Assembly (NCBI GenBank): GCA_002291855.1
Contig: DBAW01000107.1
Coordinates: 1 to 15,721 of the forward strand
Reading direction: 5' to 3'
Origin: Sphingomonas sp. UBA1000
GTDB lineage: Bacteria > Pseudomonadota > Alphaproteobacteria > Sphingomonadales > Sphingomonadaceae
Length of the DNA stretch: 15,721 nt
The position numbers and the translations under genes were made by a program. Shown here in pieces: positions 1 to 7,735 of this stretch; the stretch's first letter is position 1; each line of letters starts with the position of its first letter. The notes beneath the pieces were generated by a model. It did not search any database, was not told where the DNA came from, and saw nothing but the letters and a program-made list of their open reading frames with translations.

Positions 1-48
1 ACGATCAACCCGCGCACCGTCTCGGCGGCGGTCCGCTTCAACTTCTGA
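1..48 (+). CDS. C-terminal end of an outer-membrane beta-barrel protein, probably TonB-dependent receptor (partial)
   Basis: Only the last 15 codons and a TGA stop are in the window. The peptide ends in alternating polar and hydrophobic residues and finishes VRFNF, with a terminal Phe. This is the usual last beta-strand and BAM-recognition signature of outer-membrane barrels, and the PRTV...VRFNF pattern is typical of TonB-dependent receptors in sphingomonads. The family call is inferred from this tail alone; another 16- or 22-strand barrel would look the same. A strong hairpin follows directly, so the gene probably ends its own transcript before the chemoreceptor. Confidence 0.5.
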   Translation, partial: TINPRTVSAAVRFNF

Positions 49-53
49 GGAAC

Positions 54-92
54 GCCGTTCCGGCCGGGGCACCCCGCCCCGGCCGGAACGGC
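54..92 (+). terminator. Strong GC hairpin after the upstream barrel gene
   Basis: There is a perfect 17-bp inverted repeat: GCCGTTCCGGCCGGGGC at 54-70, loop ACCCC, complementary arm at 76-92. It starts 6 nt after the stop codon of the preceding gene. There is no T tract, so it is either a non-canonical intrinsic terminator or a 3'-end-stabilising hairpin. Confidence 0.65.
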
Positions 93-124
93 CGCCCCCA
101 TGAAACACCGATGAGAGCGCCAAG

Positions 125-1984
125 ATGCTGAAGTCCCTGAGCCTTCCCAGAAAACTGGGCCTGTCGTTCATGCTGATCTGCGTGTCCGCAGCCATCATGA
201 TGGCGGTGTTCTTCGCGAACATCTCCATGATCCGGTCGACGACCGACCAGAACAACCAAAGCCAGTCGATCCATGCCCAGGCGCTGGCGCTGGAGACGGC
301 TTTGCTGCGCCAGAACAGCCAGCTGCGCGGCTTTCTGGTCACCGGGGACGAGAGCTATCTGAAATCCTATGACGAAGGCCGGGAGGAATATGACCGGACT
401 TCGGCCGAACTCGAAAAGACGCTGACCGAAGCCGCGCACCGCACCGCGCTGCTCAAGTCGCGCGAAGAAACCCTCGCCTGGCGCGAAAAATGGGGCGACC
501 GGCTGATCCGCATGGTCAAGTCCGGCCAGCGCGACCGCGCGCAGGAAGAAACCCGTGCGGCCGGCAAGGCGGTGCTCGTCACCAACGCCGTGCTGCCGCT
601 GCGCGACATCCGCGAGGCGCAGGTCGAGCTGAGCAAGAAGAATGGCGAACTGCAGGAAGGCGCGATCAGCTCCGCCACCACCGCGCTCGTGCTCGGCGGC
701 CTTGCGCTAATCGGCATCGCCATCGCGCTTGCCGTCATGCTCAGCCGCGCGATCGCCAAGCCGATCACCGACCTCACCCGCGTGATGGGCGATCTGGCCG
801 CCGGCCGCAACGACATCAGCGTGCCCGACACCGACCGTGGCGACGAACTGGGCAACATGGCCCGCGCCGTGCTGGTGTTCCGCGACGCCGCGGTTGCCAA
901 GCAGAAGGCCGATGCCGCCGCCGCCGAGGCTGAGGCCGTGCAGAAGCTGGTCGTCGACACCGTTTCGGGCCAGCTCTCCGCCCTTGCCGGTGGCGACCTG
1001 ACCGTGCAGATCGACGCCGATTTCCCGGGCAGCTATGCCGCGGTCAAGACCAACTTCAACGCCGCCGTCTCGGCGCTGCGCGACCTGATCGCGTCGGTCA
1101 GCCAGACCACCGCGTCGATCCGCACCGGCTCGGGCGAAATCGCCCAGGCGTCGGAAGATCTGGCGCGCCGCACCGAAGCCAATGCCGCAAGCCTTGAGGA
1201 AACCTCGGCTGCCGTGGCCGAAATGGACCAGCGCCTGAAGGCGACCGCCGAGGCCGCGCGCCGCACGGTCGAACGCGCCGATGGTGCCATCGCCACGGTG
1301 AGCGGCGGCCGCTCGACGGCCGACCAGGCGGTGCAGGCGATGACCCGCGTTGCCGACAGCGCCAAGGGCATCGACAGCGTCATCGAAGGTCTGGACAAGA
1401 TCGCCTTCCAGACCCGCGTTCTCGCGATGAACGCGGCGGTCGAGGCCGGCCGCGCCGGCGAGGCGGGCCGCGGCTTCGCGGTCGTCGCCGACCTCGTCTC
1501 CGCACTCGCCATGCGCTCGGAAGAAGAAGCCGCCCGCGCCCGCGACCAGCTCACCTCGACCCAGACCGATATCGGCGCGGCCGTCGAGGCGATCCACCGC
1601 GTGGATACGGCGCTCGCTGACATCTCGACCGATGTGGGCGAAGTGCACCAGCTGCTCGCCGGCATGGCCAATGACAACCAGGCCCAGGCCGCCGCGATCA
1701 GCGAGATCAGCACCGCGATCGGCTCGATGGACCAGTCGACCCAGCAGAATGCGGCGATGGTCGAGGAAACCTCGGCGGCCGCGCGCAACCTGGCGAGCGA
1801 GGTCGACGCCCTGTCCGAACAGGCGCTGCGGTTCAAGATCAGCGACCAGCTGGGTGCTGCCGCGCGGATGCGCAGCCCGGTGCTGAACACGACGGCACCG
1901 ACCCGGCCGCTGCCCGCGGCGGCCGTGCGGGCGCTGTCCCGCCCGGCGGCGGCGACCGCCGACGACGACTGGACCAACTTCTGA
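125..1984 (+). CDS. Methyl-accepting chemotaxis protein (CHASE3, HAMP, MCP signalling domain)
   Basis: This is a transmembrane chemoreceptor of 619 aa that should signal to CheA/CheW from the inner membrane. TM1 lies at about residues 13-35. A helical periplasmic CHASE3-like domain containing LRGFLVTGDESYL follows, then TM2 at about 183-206. A HAMP domain (207-260) and a second HAMP-like segment (about 275-322, GGDLTVQID) precede the MCP domain (about 330-580) with its signalling hairpin at 424-465. The last residues, DWTNF, fit the xWxxF pentapeptide that tethers CheR/CheB in family members. The hairpin tip is unusual: it has R431, M435, G442, L457 and S459 where the family has N, L, A, E and R. 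No che genes are nearby, so this is an orphan receptor gene. The ATG at 125 has only a weak Shine-Dalgarno, but it places TM1 correctly. The ligand cannot be told. Confidence 0.95.
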   Translation: MLKSLSLPRKLGLSFMLICVSAAIMMAVFFANISMIRSTTDQNNQSQSIHAQALALETALLRQNSQLRGFLVTGDESYLKSYDEGREEYDRTSAELEKTLTEAAHRTALLKSREETLAWREKWGDRLIRMVKSGQRDRAQEETRAAGKAVLVTNAVLPLRDIREAQVELSKKNGELQEGAISSATTALVLGGLALIGIAIALAVMLSRAIAKPITDLTRVMGDLAAGRNDISVPDTDRGDELGNMARAVLVFRDAAVAKQKADAAAAEAEAVQKLVVDTVSGQLSALAGGDLTVQIDADFPGSYAAVKTNFNAAVSALRDLIASVSQTTASIRTGSGEIAQASEDLARRTEANAASLEETSAAVAEMDQRLKATAEAARRTVERADGAIATVSGGRSTADQAVQAMTRVADSAKGIDSVIEGLDKIAFQTRVLAMNAAVEAGRAGEAGRGFAVVADLVSALAMRSEEEAARARDQLTSTQTDIGAAVEAIHRVDTALADISTDVGEVHQLLAGMANDNQAQAAAISEISTAIGSMDQSTQQNAAMVEETSAAARNLASEVDALSEQALRFKISDQLGAAARMRSPVLNTTAPTRPLPAAAVRALSRPAAATADDDWTNF

Positions 1985-1988
1985 TGTC

Positions 1989-2023
1989 CCGGCGCTGCGG
2001 CGATGTGTTTGCCGCAGCGCCGG
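1989..2023 (+). terminator. Hairpin after the chemoreceptor gene
   Basis: A perfect 13-bp stem, CCGGCGCTGCGGC at 1989-2001 and its complement at 2011-2023, has a 9-nt loop and begins 4 nt after the stop codon. No U-tract follows. It probably ends the chemoreceptor transcript and separates it from the DUF2332 gene. Confidence 0.6.
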
Positions 2024-2057
2024 AAACCGGCCGGCCTGTTCCGGCTGAGAGGATTTT

Positions 2058-3113
2058 ATGACAATCATGGTCCCGGCCGTCGAAGCCGGAGAGCTGTGGC
2101 GCCAGGCGCGTATTGCCCGGCAGCTCGGATCTTTCTTCGTCGCCGAAGTTCTGGAAGCCGCCGAACGGCAGCTTCACCGCGCCCCGCGGACCGCCGAAAT
2201 GGTTCGCACCTGGCCGGGCGACCCGTCGGCTGCGGCCATGGCGATGCGGCTCAACGCCGCGCTCCACGCCCTTGCCCGGCGCGATACCATTCCTGTTCTG
2301 ACAGCGCTGTATCGCGGCGAGCATGAGGATTATGACCGGGCGATCGCCGCCGCCCTCACCCTGGCGGACGAGTTCATCCAGAAATGGATGATGAACGTGC
2401 CCCAGACCAACGAGGTCGGCCGCGCTGCCGCCGTCGCCGCCGCGCTGATGCAGGTCAGCGGCCGCACCGGCATGCCGTTCGAGCTGCTCGAACTGGGGTC
2501 CAGCTGCGGCCTCAACCTCAACCTTGCCCGCTATGGCTATAATCTGGGCGGCGCTCCCGCCGGGGTGGCGGATTCGCGCGTGCAGATCGCGCCAGTCTGG
2601 CACGGCCCTGCGCCAAGCGTCGCCCCGCTTCAGGTCGTGCGCGCCGAGGGTGTCGACCTCAATCCGCTCGATCCCGGCGACGAGGCGACGCGCGAGCGGC
2701 TGCTGGCCTTTATCTGGGCCGATCAGCGCAAACGCTCGCACCGGCTGCAGCAGGCGCTGGCGCTGGCCTGCTGCCACCCGCCGGTCGTCCATCAGGGCCA
2801 TGCCGTGCCCTGGCTGGCCGACCGGCTCGCCCGCCCCCAGGCCGAGGGCGTGTGCCGCGCGGTCATTCATTCGATGGTGCTGCAATATCTGACCGCCGAA
2901 GAGCGCGCGCAGGTGACGGCGATGATCGCCGAAGCGGGCCAGTGGGCGACCGCGTCGCGCCCGCTCTGCTGGATCAGCTTTGAATGGACGCCGCCGCGCA
3001 CCGAGGTTCTGCTGACGCTCACCAGCTGGCCCGATGGCGAAAAACGGGTGCTGGCCAAATGCCACCCTTATGGCGACTGGGTCGAATGGAATGAGGAGCA
3101 GGGCCGGGCCTGA
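2058..3113 (+). CDS. DUF2332 family protein, putative SAM-dependent methyltransferase fold
   Basis: The 351-aa protein is recognised by the DUF2332 signatures PQTNEVGR (residues 115-122) and ELLELGSSCGLNL (142-154). The latter resembles motif I of a class I S-adenosylmethionine-binding fold. A later IHSMVLQYL segment and a C-terminal beta-rich part also fit the family. The biochemical role of DUF2332 is not established, so a methyltransferase function is inference only. The protein has no signal peptide or membrane helix and should be cytosolic. The ATG at 2058 has a good Shine-Dalgarno (GAGAGGA, 2047-2053) 4 nt upstream. The gene stands alone between two hairpins, and neither neighbour suggests a pathway. 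Its length is normal for the family and no key segment is missing. Confidence 0.85.
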   Translation: MTIMVPAVEAGELWRQARIARQLGSFFVAEVLEAAERQLHRAPRTAEMVRTWPGDPSAAAMAMRLNAALHALARRDTIPVLTALYRGEHEDYDRAIAAALTLADEFIQKWMMNVPQTNEVGRAAAVAAALMQVSGRTGMPFELLELGSSCGLNLNLARYGYNLGGAPAGVADSRVQIAPVWHGPAPSVAPLQVVRAEGVDLNPLDPGDEATRERLLAFIWADQRKRSHRLQQALALACCHPPVVHQGHAVPWLADRLARPQAEGVCRAVIHSMVLQYLTAEERAQVTAMIAEAGQWATASRPLCWISFEWTPPRTEVLLTLTSWPDGEKRVLAKCHPYGDWVEWNEEQGRA

Positions 3114-3129
3114 TACGCCTGGCCCGGCC
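3102..3129 (+). terminator. Hairpin overlapping the stop of the DUF2332 gene
   Basis: A perfect 9-bp stem, GGCCGGGCC (3102-3110) and GGCCCGGCC (3121-3129), has the TGA stop in its 10-nt loop. There is no T tract. It is a plausible terminator or 3' barrier by position, but weaker than the other hairpins here. Confidence 0.4.
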
Positions 3130-3161
3130 GGATCTGTCGTCAGCCCCCGGCCTTGCGCGGG

Positions 3162-3178
3162 TTGCAAAGGATTGCAAT
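3162..3178. promoter_or_regulatory. Paired TTGCAA motifs upstream of the efflux operon
   Basis: TTGCAA occurs at 3162-3167 and again at 3172-3177, exactly 10 bp apart, so both copies face the same side of the helix. The second copy sits in an 8-bp perfect palindrome (ATTGCAAT, 3171-3178). This is seen in the sequence; a role as a regulator site is inference. Confidence 0.25.
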
Positions 3179-3191
3179 TCGCGTCATCACC

Positions 3192-3204
3192 TTGTCATTG
3201 ACAA
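3192..3204. promoter_or_regulatory. 13-bp dyad overlapping a TTGACA -35-like box, candidate operator of the efflux operon
   Basis: TTGTCA-T-TGACAA is a perfect dyad. Its right half overlaps TTGACA (3198-3203), a perfect match to the sigma-70 -35 consensus. No good -10 box sits 16-18 bp downstream (CAGTTT at 3221), so the promoter itself is uncertain. It lies about 150 bp before the adaptor start, a normal position for a TetR-, MarR- or LysR-type site controlling an RND pump. No such regulator is encoded in the window. Confidence 0.35.
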
Positions 3205-3216
3205 ATGGAATGATCT

Positions 3217-3245
3217 CGATCAGTTTCTCTTTGAAACTTTGATCG
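3217..3245 (+). promoter_or_regulatory. Long imperfect inverted repeat in the leader of the efflux operon
   Basis: The arms CGATCA-GTTTC (3217-3227) and GAAAC-TT-TGATCG (3233-3245) give 11 pairs around a TCTTT loop, with a 2-nt bulge. A third copy of the half-site, TGATC at 3211-3215, pairs with the left arm as TGATC-TC-GATCA. The arrangement suggests an operator with overlapping half-sites or an RNA hairpin in the 5' leader. Which one it is cannot be told from sequence. Confidence 0.35.
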
Positions 3246-3349
3246 GCGCGTGAGTCTCATGCGCCGTGGCTGCGCCATTTCGACCGGGCCGGTGACTTTC
3301 CGGCGAATGCAGGTTGAACGGCCGCAGTCGGTGATGAGGTAAACGGCAC

Positions 3350-4543
3350 ATGCACAGCCCCCTTCCCCGTTCCCTCGCCCTCGGGCTGGCCGCGCTTGCC
3401 GCCGCCTGTTCGGGCGGCGCGCCTCCCCCGCCGCCGCCGATGACCGTCGCGGTCGCCACGCCGCTGACCCGCGAGGTCATCGACTGGGACGATTATGTCG
3501 GCCGGTTCGAGGCCATTCAGGATGTGAACGTGGTGCCGCGCGTGTCGGGCCAGGTGACGCGCATCGGCTTTCGCGAAGGCGTCGAAATCGGTCAGGGCGC
3601 GATGCTGTTCGAAATCGACCCCCGCCCCTATCGCGCCGCGCTCGCCCAGGCCGAGGCCGAGGCCGCACGGGCCGAGGCGACGCGCGCCAATGCCGCCGCC
3701 GAACTGACGCGCGCGCGCCAGCTGCTCGACCAGCAGGCGATCAGCCGCGAGGAATATGACCAGAAGCTCGCCGCCGCGCGTGCCGGCGATGCCGGACTGG
3801 CGGCAGCGCGCGCGCAGGTGCAGGCGCGGCGGCTGGACATGGAGTTCACCACCGTGCGCGCGCCCATTGGCGGCCGCGTGTCGGACAAGCGGGTGGCGAT
3901 CGGCGATTATGTGGTCGCCGGCCAGACGCTGCTGACCCGCATCGTGTCGACCAACCCGATCTGGTTCACGTTCGACGGGGCGGAAAGCTTCTACCTCAAA
4001 TATGTCCGGCAGGACAAAAATGGCGAGCGGCGCTCGTCGCGCTATGCGCCCAATCCGGTCGAGATCCAGCTGGCCGATGAAAGCGGCTATCGCTGGCGCG
4101 GGCGGATGGTGTTCGTCGACAATGCCATCGATCCGCGTTCGGGCACGATCCGCGCCCATGCCGAAGTCGCCAATCCCGACGGTTTTCTGGTGCCCGGCAT
4201 GTTCGGCCGCGCCCGGCTGCTCGGGTCGGGCACCTACAAGGCGATGCTCGTCCCCGACGAAGCGGTGGTGACCGATCAGACGCGGCGGCTGGTCTATGTC
4301 GTCGGCCGCGACGGCAAGGTCGCGCCGCGGCTGGTCGAGACCGGGCCGATGGTCGAAGGGCTGCGCGTGATCCGCACGGGCCTCGCCCCGACCGACCGGG
4401 TGGTGCTGGACGGGCTGGCGCGGCTCCAGCCGGGCACGGCGGTCAAGCCCAAGCTGACGGCGATCAAGCCGCGCGCGGCCGATGACGCGCCGGTCGCCAC
4501 GCCGATCACGACGCCGCCGCCCGCCGAAGCCACGGCACGCTGA
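3350..4543 (+). CDS. RND efflux periplasmic adaptor subunit (membrane fusion protein), lipoprotein
   Basis: The 397-aa adaptor joins the inner-membrane RND pump to the outer-membrane channel. A lipoprotein signal peptide ends in AAAC with the lipidated Cys at residue 20. A run of six prolines (about 25-30) then forms a stiff linker. The domains follow family order: a first lipoyl half (VVPRVSGQVTRIGFREG), an Ala/Arg-rich alpha-hairpin coiled coil (about residues 95-165), a second lipoyl half (TTVRAPIGGRVSDKRVAIGDYV), a beta-barrel and a membrane-proximal domain. The C-terminus is Ala/Pro/Thr-rich and disordered. The ATG at 3350 has GAGGT 9 nt upstream. It is the first gene of a three-gene operon, with a 12-nt gap to the pump gene. 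Sequence style is closest to MexE/AcrA-type adaptors; substrates cannot be deduced. Confidence 0.94.
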   Translation: MHSPLPRSLALGLAALAAACSGGAPPPPPPMTVAVATPLTREVIDWDDYVGRFEAIQDVNVVPRVSGQVTRIGFREGVEIGQGAMLFEIDPRPYRAALAQAEAEAARAEATRANAAAELTRARQLLDQQAISREEYDQKLAAARAGDAGLAAARAQVQARRLDMEFTTVRAPIGGRVSDKRVAIGDYVVAGQTLLTRIVSTNPIWFTFDGAESFYLKYVRQDKNGERRSSRYAPNPVEIQLADESGYRWRGRMVFVDNAIDPRSGTIRAHAEVANPDGFLVPGMFGRARLLGSGTYKAMLVPDEAVVTDQTRRLVYVVGRDGKVAPRLVETGPMVEGLRVIRTGLAPTDRVVLDGLARLQPGTAVKPKLTAIKPRAADDAPVATPITTPPPAEATAR

Positions 4544-4555
4544 CGGGGGCCGGCG

Positions 4556-7500
4556 ATGCGCTTTCCCCATTTCTTCATCGACCGGCCGATCTTCGCGGCG
4601 GTGCTGTCGATCCTGATCGTCATTGTCGGCATGGTCGCCTATCCGACCCTGCCGGTCGCCCAATATCCCGACATCGCGCCGCCGACCGTCGTCGTGTCGG
4701 CCAGCTTTCCGGGCGCATCGGCCGAAACCCTCGCCGAAACCGTGGCTGCCCCGCTCGAGGAGCAGATCAACGGCGTTGAAAACATGATCTACATGTCGTC
4801 CTCCTCGACCGGGGACGGCAATGTCGCGATCACCGTCACCTTCGCACAGGGCACCGATGTCGATCAGGCGCAGGTGCTGGTGCAGAACCGGGTGGCGACG
4901 GCCGAGCCGCGCCTGCCCGAGGAGGTGCGCCAGATCGGCGTCACCGTGCGCAAGAACGCGCCCGACCTGCTGCTGGTCGCGACGCTCATCTCGCCCGACC
5001 GCTCGCTCGACCAGCAATATCTGTCGAATTATGCGACGCTCCAGCTGATCGACCGGCTGAGCCGCGTCACCGGCGTCGGCAGCGTGCGGCTGTTCGGCGG
5101 GCGCGACTACAATATGCGGGTGTGGATCGACCCCGACCGGGCGGCGACCCATGACCTGACGGTCGGCGAAATCGTCGCCGCGATCCGCGCACAGAATGCG
5201 CAGGTCGCGGCCGGCGGCGTCGGCCAGCCGCCGTTCAACAAGGGCGGCACGGCGTTCCAGCTCAACCTGCAGGCGCGCGGCCGGCTGTCCAGCCCCGAGG
5301 AGTTCGGCCAGGTGATCGTCCGCCGGTTCGATGACGGGCGGCTGATCCGGCTGCGCGACGTCGCGCGGATCGAGCTGGGCGCGCAGGATTACAGCATCAA
5401 CGCCTATCTGTCGGGCAGCCCCACGGTCGCCATCGCGATCTCGCAGCTGCCGGGGTCGAACGCGCTCGCCACCGCCGCCGCCGTCAAGGCGGAGCTGGAT
5501 TCGGCGGCCAAGGGCTTTCCGCCGGGGATGAGCTACACCATCCCCTATAACCCGACCGAATATATCGATGCGTCGATCGCGGCGGTCACGGACACGCTGT
5601 TCGAGGCGGTGGTGCTGGTCGCGCTGGTCGTGCTGCTGTTCCTGCAAAGCTGGCGTGCGGCGATCATTCCGATCATCGCCATTCCGGTGTCGCTGATCGG
5701 GTCGCTGGCCGTGCTCGCCGCCTTTGGCTTCAGCCTCAACAACCTGTCGCTGTTCGGCATGGTGCTGGCGATCGGCATCGTCGTCGACGACGCCATCGTC
5801 GTCGTCGAGAATGTCGAGCGGCTGATGGAGCAGGAAGGGCTGTCGCCGCGCGCGGCCGCGCACAAGACGATGGACGAAGTGTCGGGCGCGCTGATCGCCA
5901 TTGCGCTGGTGCTGATCGGGGTGTTCCTGCCGACCAGCTTCATCCCCGGCATTTCGGGCCAGTTCTACAAGCAGTTCGCGCTGACGATCATGAGCGCGAC
6001 GGCGATTTCCGCCTTTGTCTCGCTCACCCTGTCGCCGGCAATGGCGGCGCTGGTGCTGCGCCCGCGCCATGACGCGGAGCCGGTCCCCGGCTGGCGCGGC
6101 GCACCGGGGCGGTTCGCGCGCGGGTTCAACCGCGGGTTCGACCGGCTGTCGGACCGTTATGGCCGCTTCACCGCGCGGGCGGTGCGCGCGCTGGCGATTG
6201 TCGGCATCGCCTATGCCTGTCTGATCGGGCTTGCCGGCTGGCGCTTTGCCGCGACGCCCACCGGCTTCATCCCGTCACAGGATCAGGGCTATCTGATCGC
6301 AGTCATCCAAATGCCGCCGGGCGCGTCGCTCGAACGCACGACCGAGGTGCTGGAAGAAGCGCAGCGGATCGCGCTGCGCAATCCCGCCACCGCGCGCACC
6401 GTGGCCTTTGCCGGGTTCGACGGGGCGACATTTTCGAGCGCGCCCAATGCCGCCGCCATGTTCGTGTCGATGAAGCCACATGACCAGCGCGCCGGGGCCG
6501 ATCAGGTGCTGGGCGAGTTGAACGGCGCGCTGAGCGCGATCACCGCCGGCAGCATCTTCGTCATCCCGCCGCCGCCCGTGTCGGGCATCGGCACCGGCGG
6601 CGGCTTCAAGATGATGATCGAGGATCGCGGCGGCGCCGGGCTGCGCGCGCTTGAGGGCGTGACCTTCCAGATGATGATGGCGGCCAATCAGGCCCCGGGC
6701 ATTGTCGGCGCCTTCACCACCTTCAACACCCGCACGCCGCGCCTGTTCGCCGATGTCGACCGCGAACGCGCCGAACAGCTGGGGGTGCCGGTCGAAAGCG
6801 TGTTCGCAACGCTCGGCACCTATCTCGGCTCGACCTATATCAACGATTTCAACTTTCTCGGCCGCACCTTCCGCGTGACGGCGCAGGCCGATGCCCCCTA
6901 TCGCGACAGCGTGGCCGACATTTTGCAGCTGCGCACCCGCTCCGACACCGGCCAGATGGTGCCGCTCGGCTCGGTCATGTCGCTGGCCAATGACAGCGGG
7001 CCTTACCGCGTCGTGCGCTACAACCTCTATCCGGCGGCCGAGCTGCAGGGAAACACCCTGCCCGGTTTCTCGAGCGGCCAGTCGCTGGAGACGATGGAGG
7101 CGCTGGCGGCGGCCAACCTGCCGCAGGGCTTTGCCTATGACTGGACCGAGCTGGCGTTCGAACAGAAACAGGCGGGCAATACCGGGCTGATCGCCTTTGG
7201 CCTTGCCGTGGTGTTCGTGTTCCTGCTGCTCGCCGCGCAATATGAAAGCCTGATCCTGCCGCTCGCCGTCATCCTGATCGTGCCGATGTGCCTGCTGGCG
7301 GCGATGCTGGGCGTCAACGCGATGGGGATGGACAACAACATCCTGACCCAGATCGGGCTGGTGGTGCTGATCGGCCTTGCCGCCAAGAACGCCATCCTGA
7401 TCGTCGAATTCGCCAAGCAGAATGAGGATCATGGCATGGAGCTGCGCGAAGCGGCAAAGGCGGCGGCGGCGCTGCGCCTGCGGCCGATCCTGATGACCTC

Positions 7501-7735
7501 GATCGCCTTCATCCTCGGCGTGCTGCCGCTCGTCATCGGCACCGGGCCGGGGGCGGAAATGCGTCAGGCGCTGGGCGTCGCGGTGTTCTTCGGAATGCTG
7601 GGGGTGACGCTGTTCGGGCTGATCTTCACCCCGGCTTTCTATGTCATCAGCCGCCGCTTCGGCGACTGGGCGGCGACAAGGCTGCGGCGCGGCGCGCCCG
7701 CTGCACCTGCGGCCACCGGGGAGACCGGGGCATGA
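4556..7735 (+). CDS. RND multidrug efflux permease, HAE1 family (AcrB/MexF-like)
   Basis: This proton-driven inner-membrane pump has 1059 aa, the normal length for HAE1 transporters. It opens with the family start (FFIDRPIFA, TM1) and has the usual duplicated layout of six TMs and a large periplasmic loop, repeated. The proton-relay residues are present: the Asp pair D411-D412 in GIVVDDAIVVVEN (TM4) and K944 in GLAAKNAILIVEF (TM10). The VAQYPDIAPP and GASAETLAE motifs of the porter domain are also intact. The C-terminus ends in a short Arg/Ala-rich cytoplasmic tail. It starts 12 nt after the adaptor stop and overlaps the channel gene by 4 nt (ATGA), so the three subunits are translationally linked. 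The drug range cannot be predicted; similarity in the porter region is closer to MexF than to AcrB, by eye only. Confidence 0.96.
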   Translation: MRFPHFFIDRPIFAAVLSILIVIVGMVAYPTLPVAQYPDIAPPTVVVSASFPGASAETLAETVAAPLEEQINGVENMIYMSSSSTGDGNVAITVTFAQGTDVDQAQVLVQNRVATAEPRLPEEVRQIGVTVRKNAPDLLLVATLISPDRSLDQQYLSNYATLQLIDRLSRVTGVGSVRLFGGRDYNMRVWIDPDRAATHDLTVGEIVAAIRAQNAQVAAGGVGQPPFNKGGTAFQLNLQARGRLSSPEEFGQVIVRRFDDGRLIRLRDVARIELGAQDYSINAYLSGSPTVAIAISQLPGSNALATAAAVKAELDSAAKGFPPGMSYTIPYNPTEYIDASIAAVTDTLFEAVVLVALVVLLFLQSWRAAIIPIIAIPVSLIGSLAVLAAFGFSLNNLSLFGMVLAIGIVVDDAIVVVENVERLMEQEGLSPRAAAHKTMDEVSGALIAIALVLIGVFLPTSFIPGISGQFYKQFALTIMSATAISAFVSLTLSPAMAALVLRPRHDAEPVPGWRGAPGRFARGFNRGFDRLSDRYGRFTARAVRALAIVGIAYACLIGLAGWRFAATPTGFIPSQDQGYLIAVIQMPPGASLERTTEVLEEAQRIALRNPATARTVAFAGFDGATFSSAPNAAAMFVSMKPHDQRAGADQVLGELNGALSAITAGSIFVIPPPPVSGIGTGGGFKMMIEDRGGAGLRALEGVTFQMMMAANQAPGIVGAFTTFNTRTPRLFADVDRERAEQLGVPVESVFATLGTYLGSTYINDFNFLGRTFRVTAQADAPYRDSVADILQLRTRSDTGQMVPLGSVMSLANDSGPYRVVRYNLYPAAELQGNTLPGFSSGQSLETMEALAAANLPQGFAYDWTELAFEQKQAGNTGLIAFGLAVVFVFLLLAAQYESLILPLAVILIVPMCLLAAMLGVNAMGMDNNILTQIGLVVLIGLAAKNAILIVEFAKQNEDHGMELREAAKAAAALRLRPILMTSIAFILGVLPLVIGTGPGAEMRQALGVAVFFGMLGVTLFGLIFTPAFYVISRRFGDWAATRLRRGAPAAPAATGETGA

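Noticed and set aside
707..2068. Long minus-strand frame opposite the chemoreceptor
   Set aside because: Low-complexity Gly/Arg/Asp-rich shadow of the MCP gene, with no ribosome site.
3257..6070. Very long open frame (937 codons) on the minus strand opposite the efflux genes
   Set aside because: It is a shadow of high-GC coding on the plus strand. It is rich in Arg, His, Asp and Gln with no domain, and the plus-strand products are clear RND subunits.
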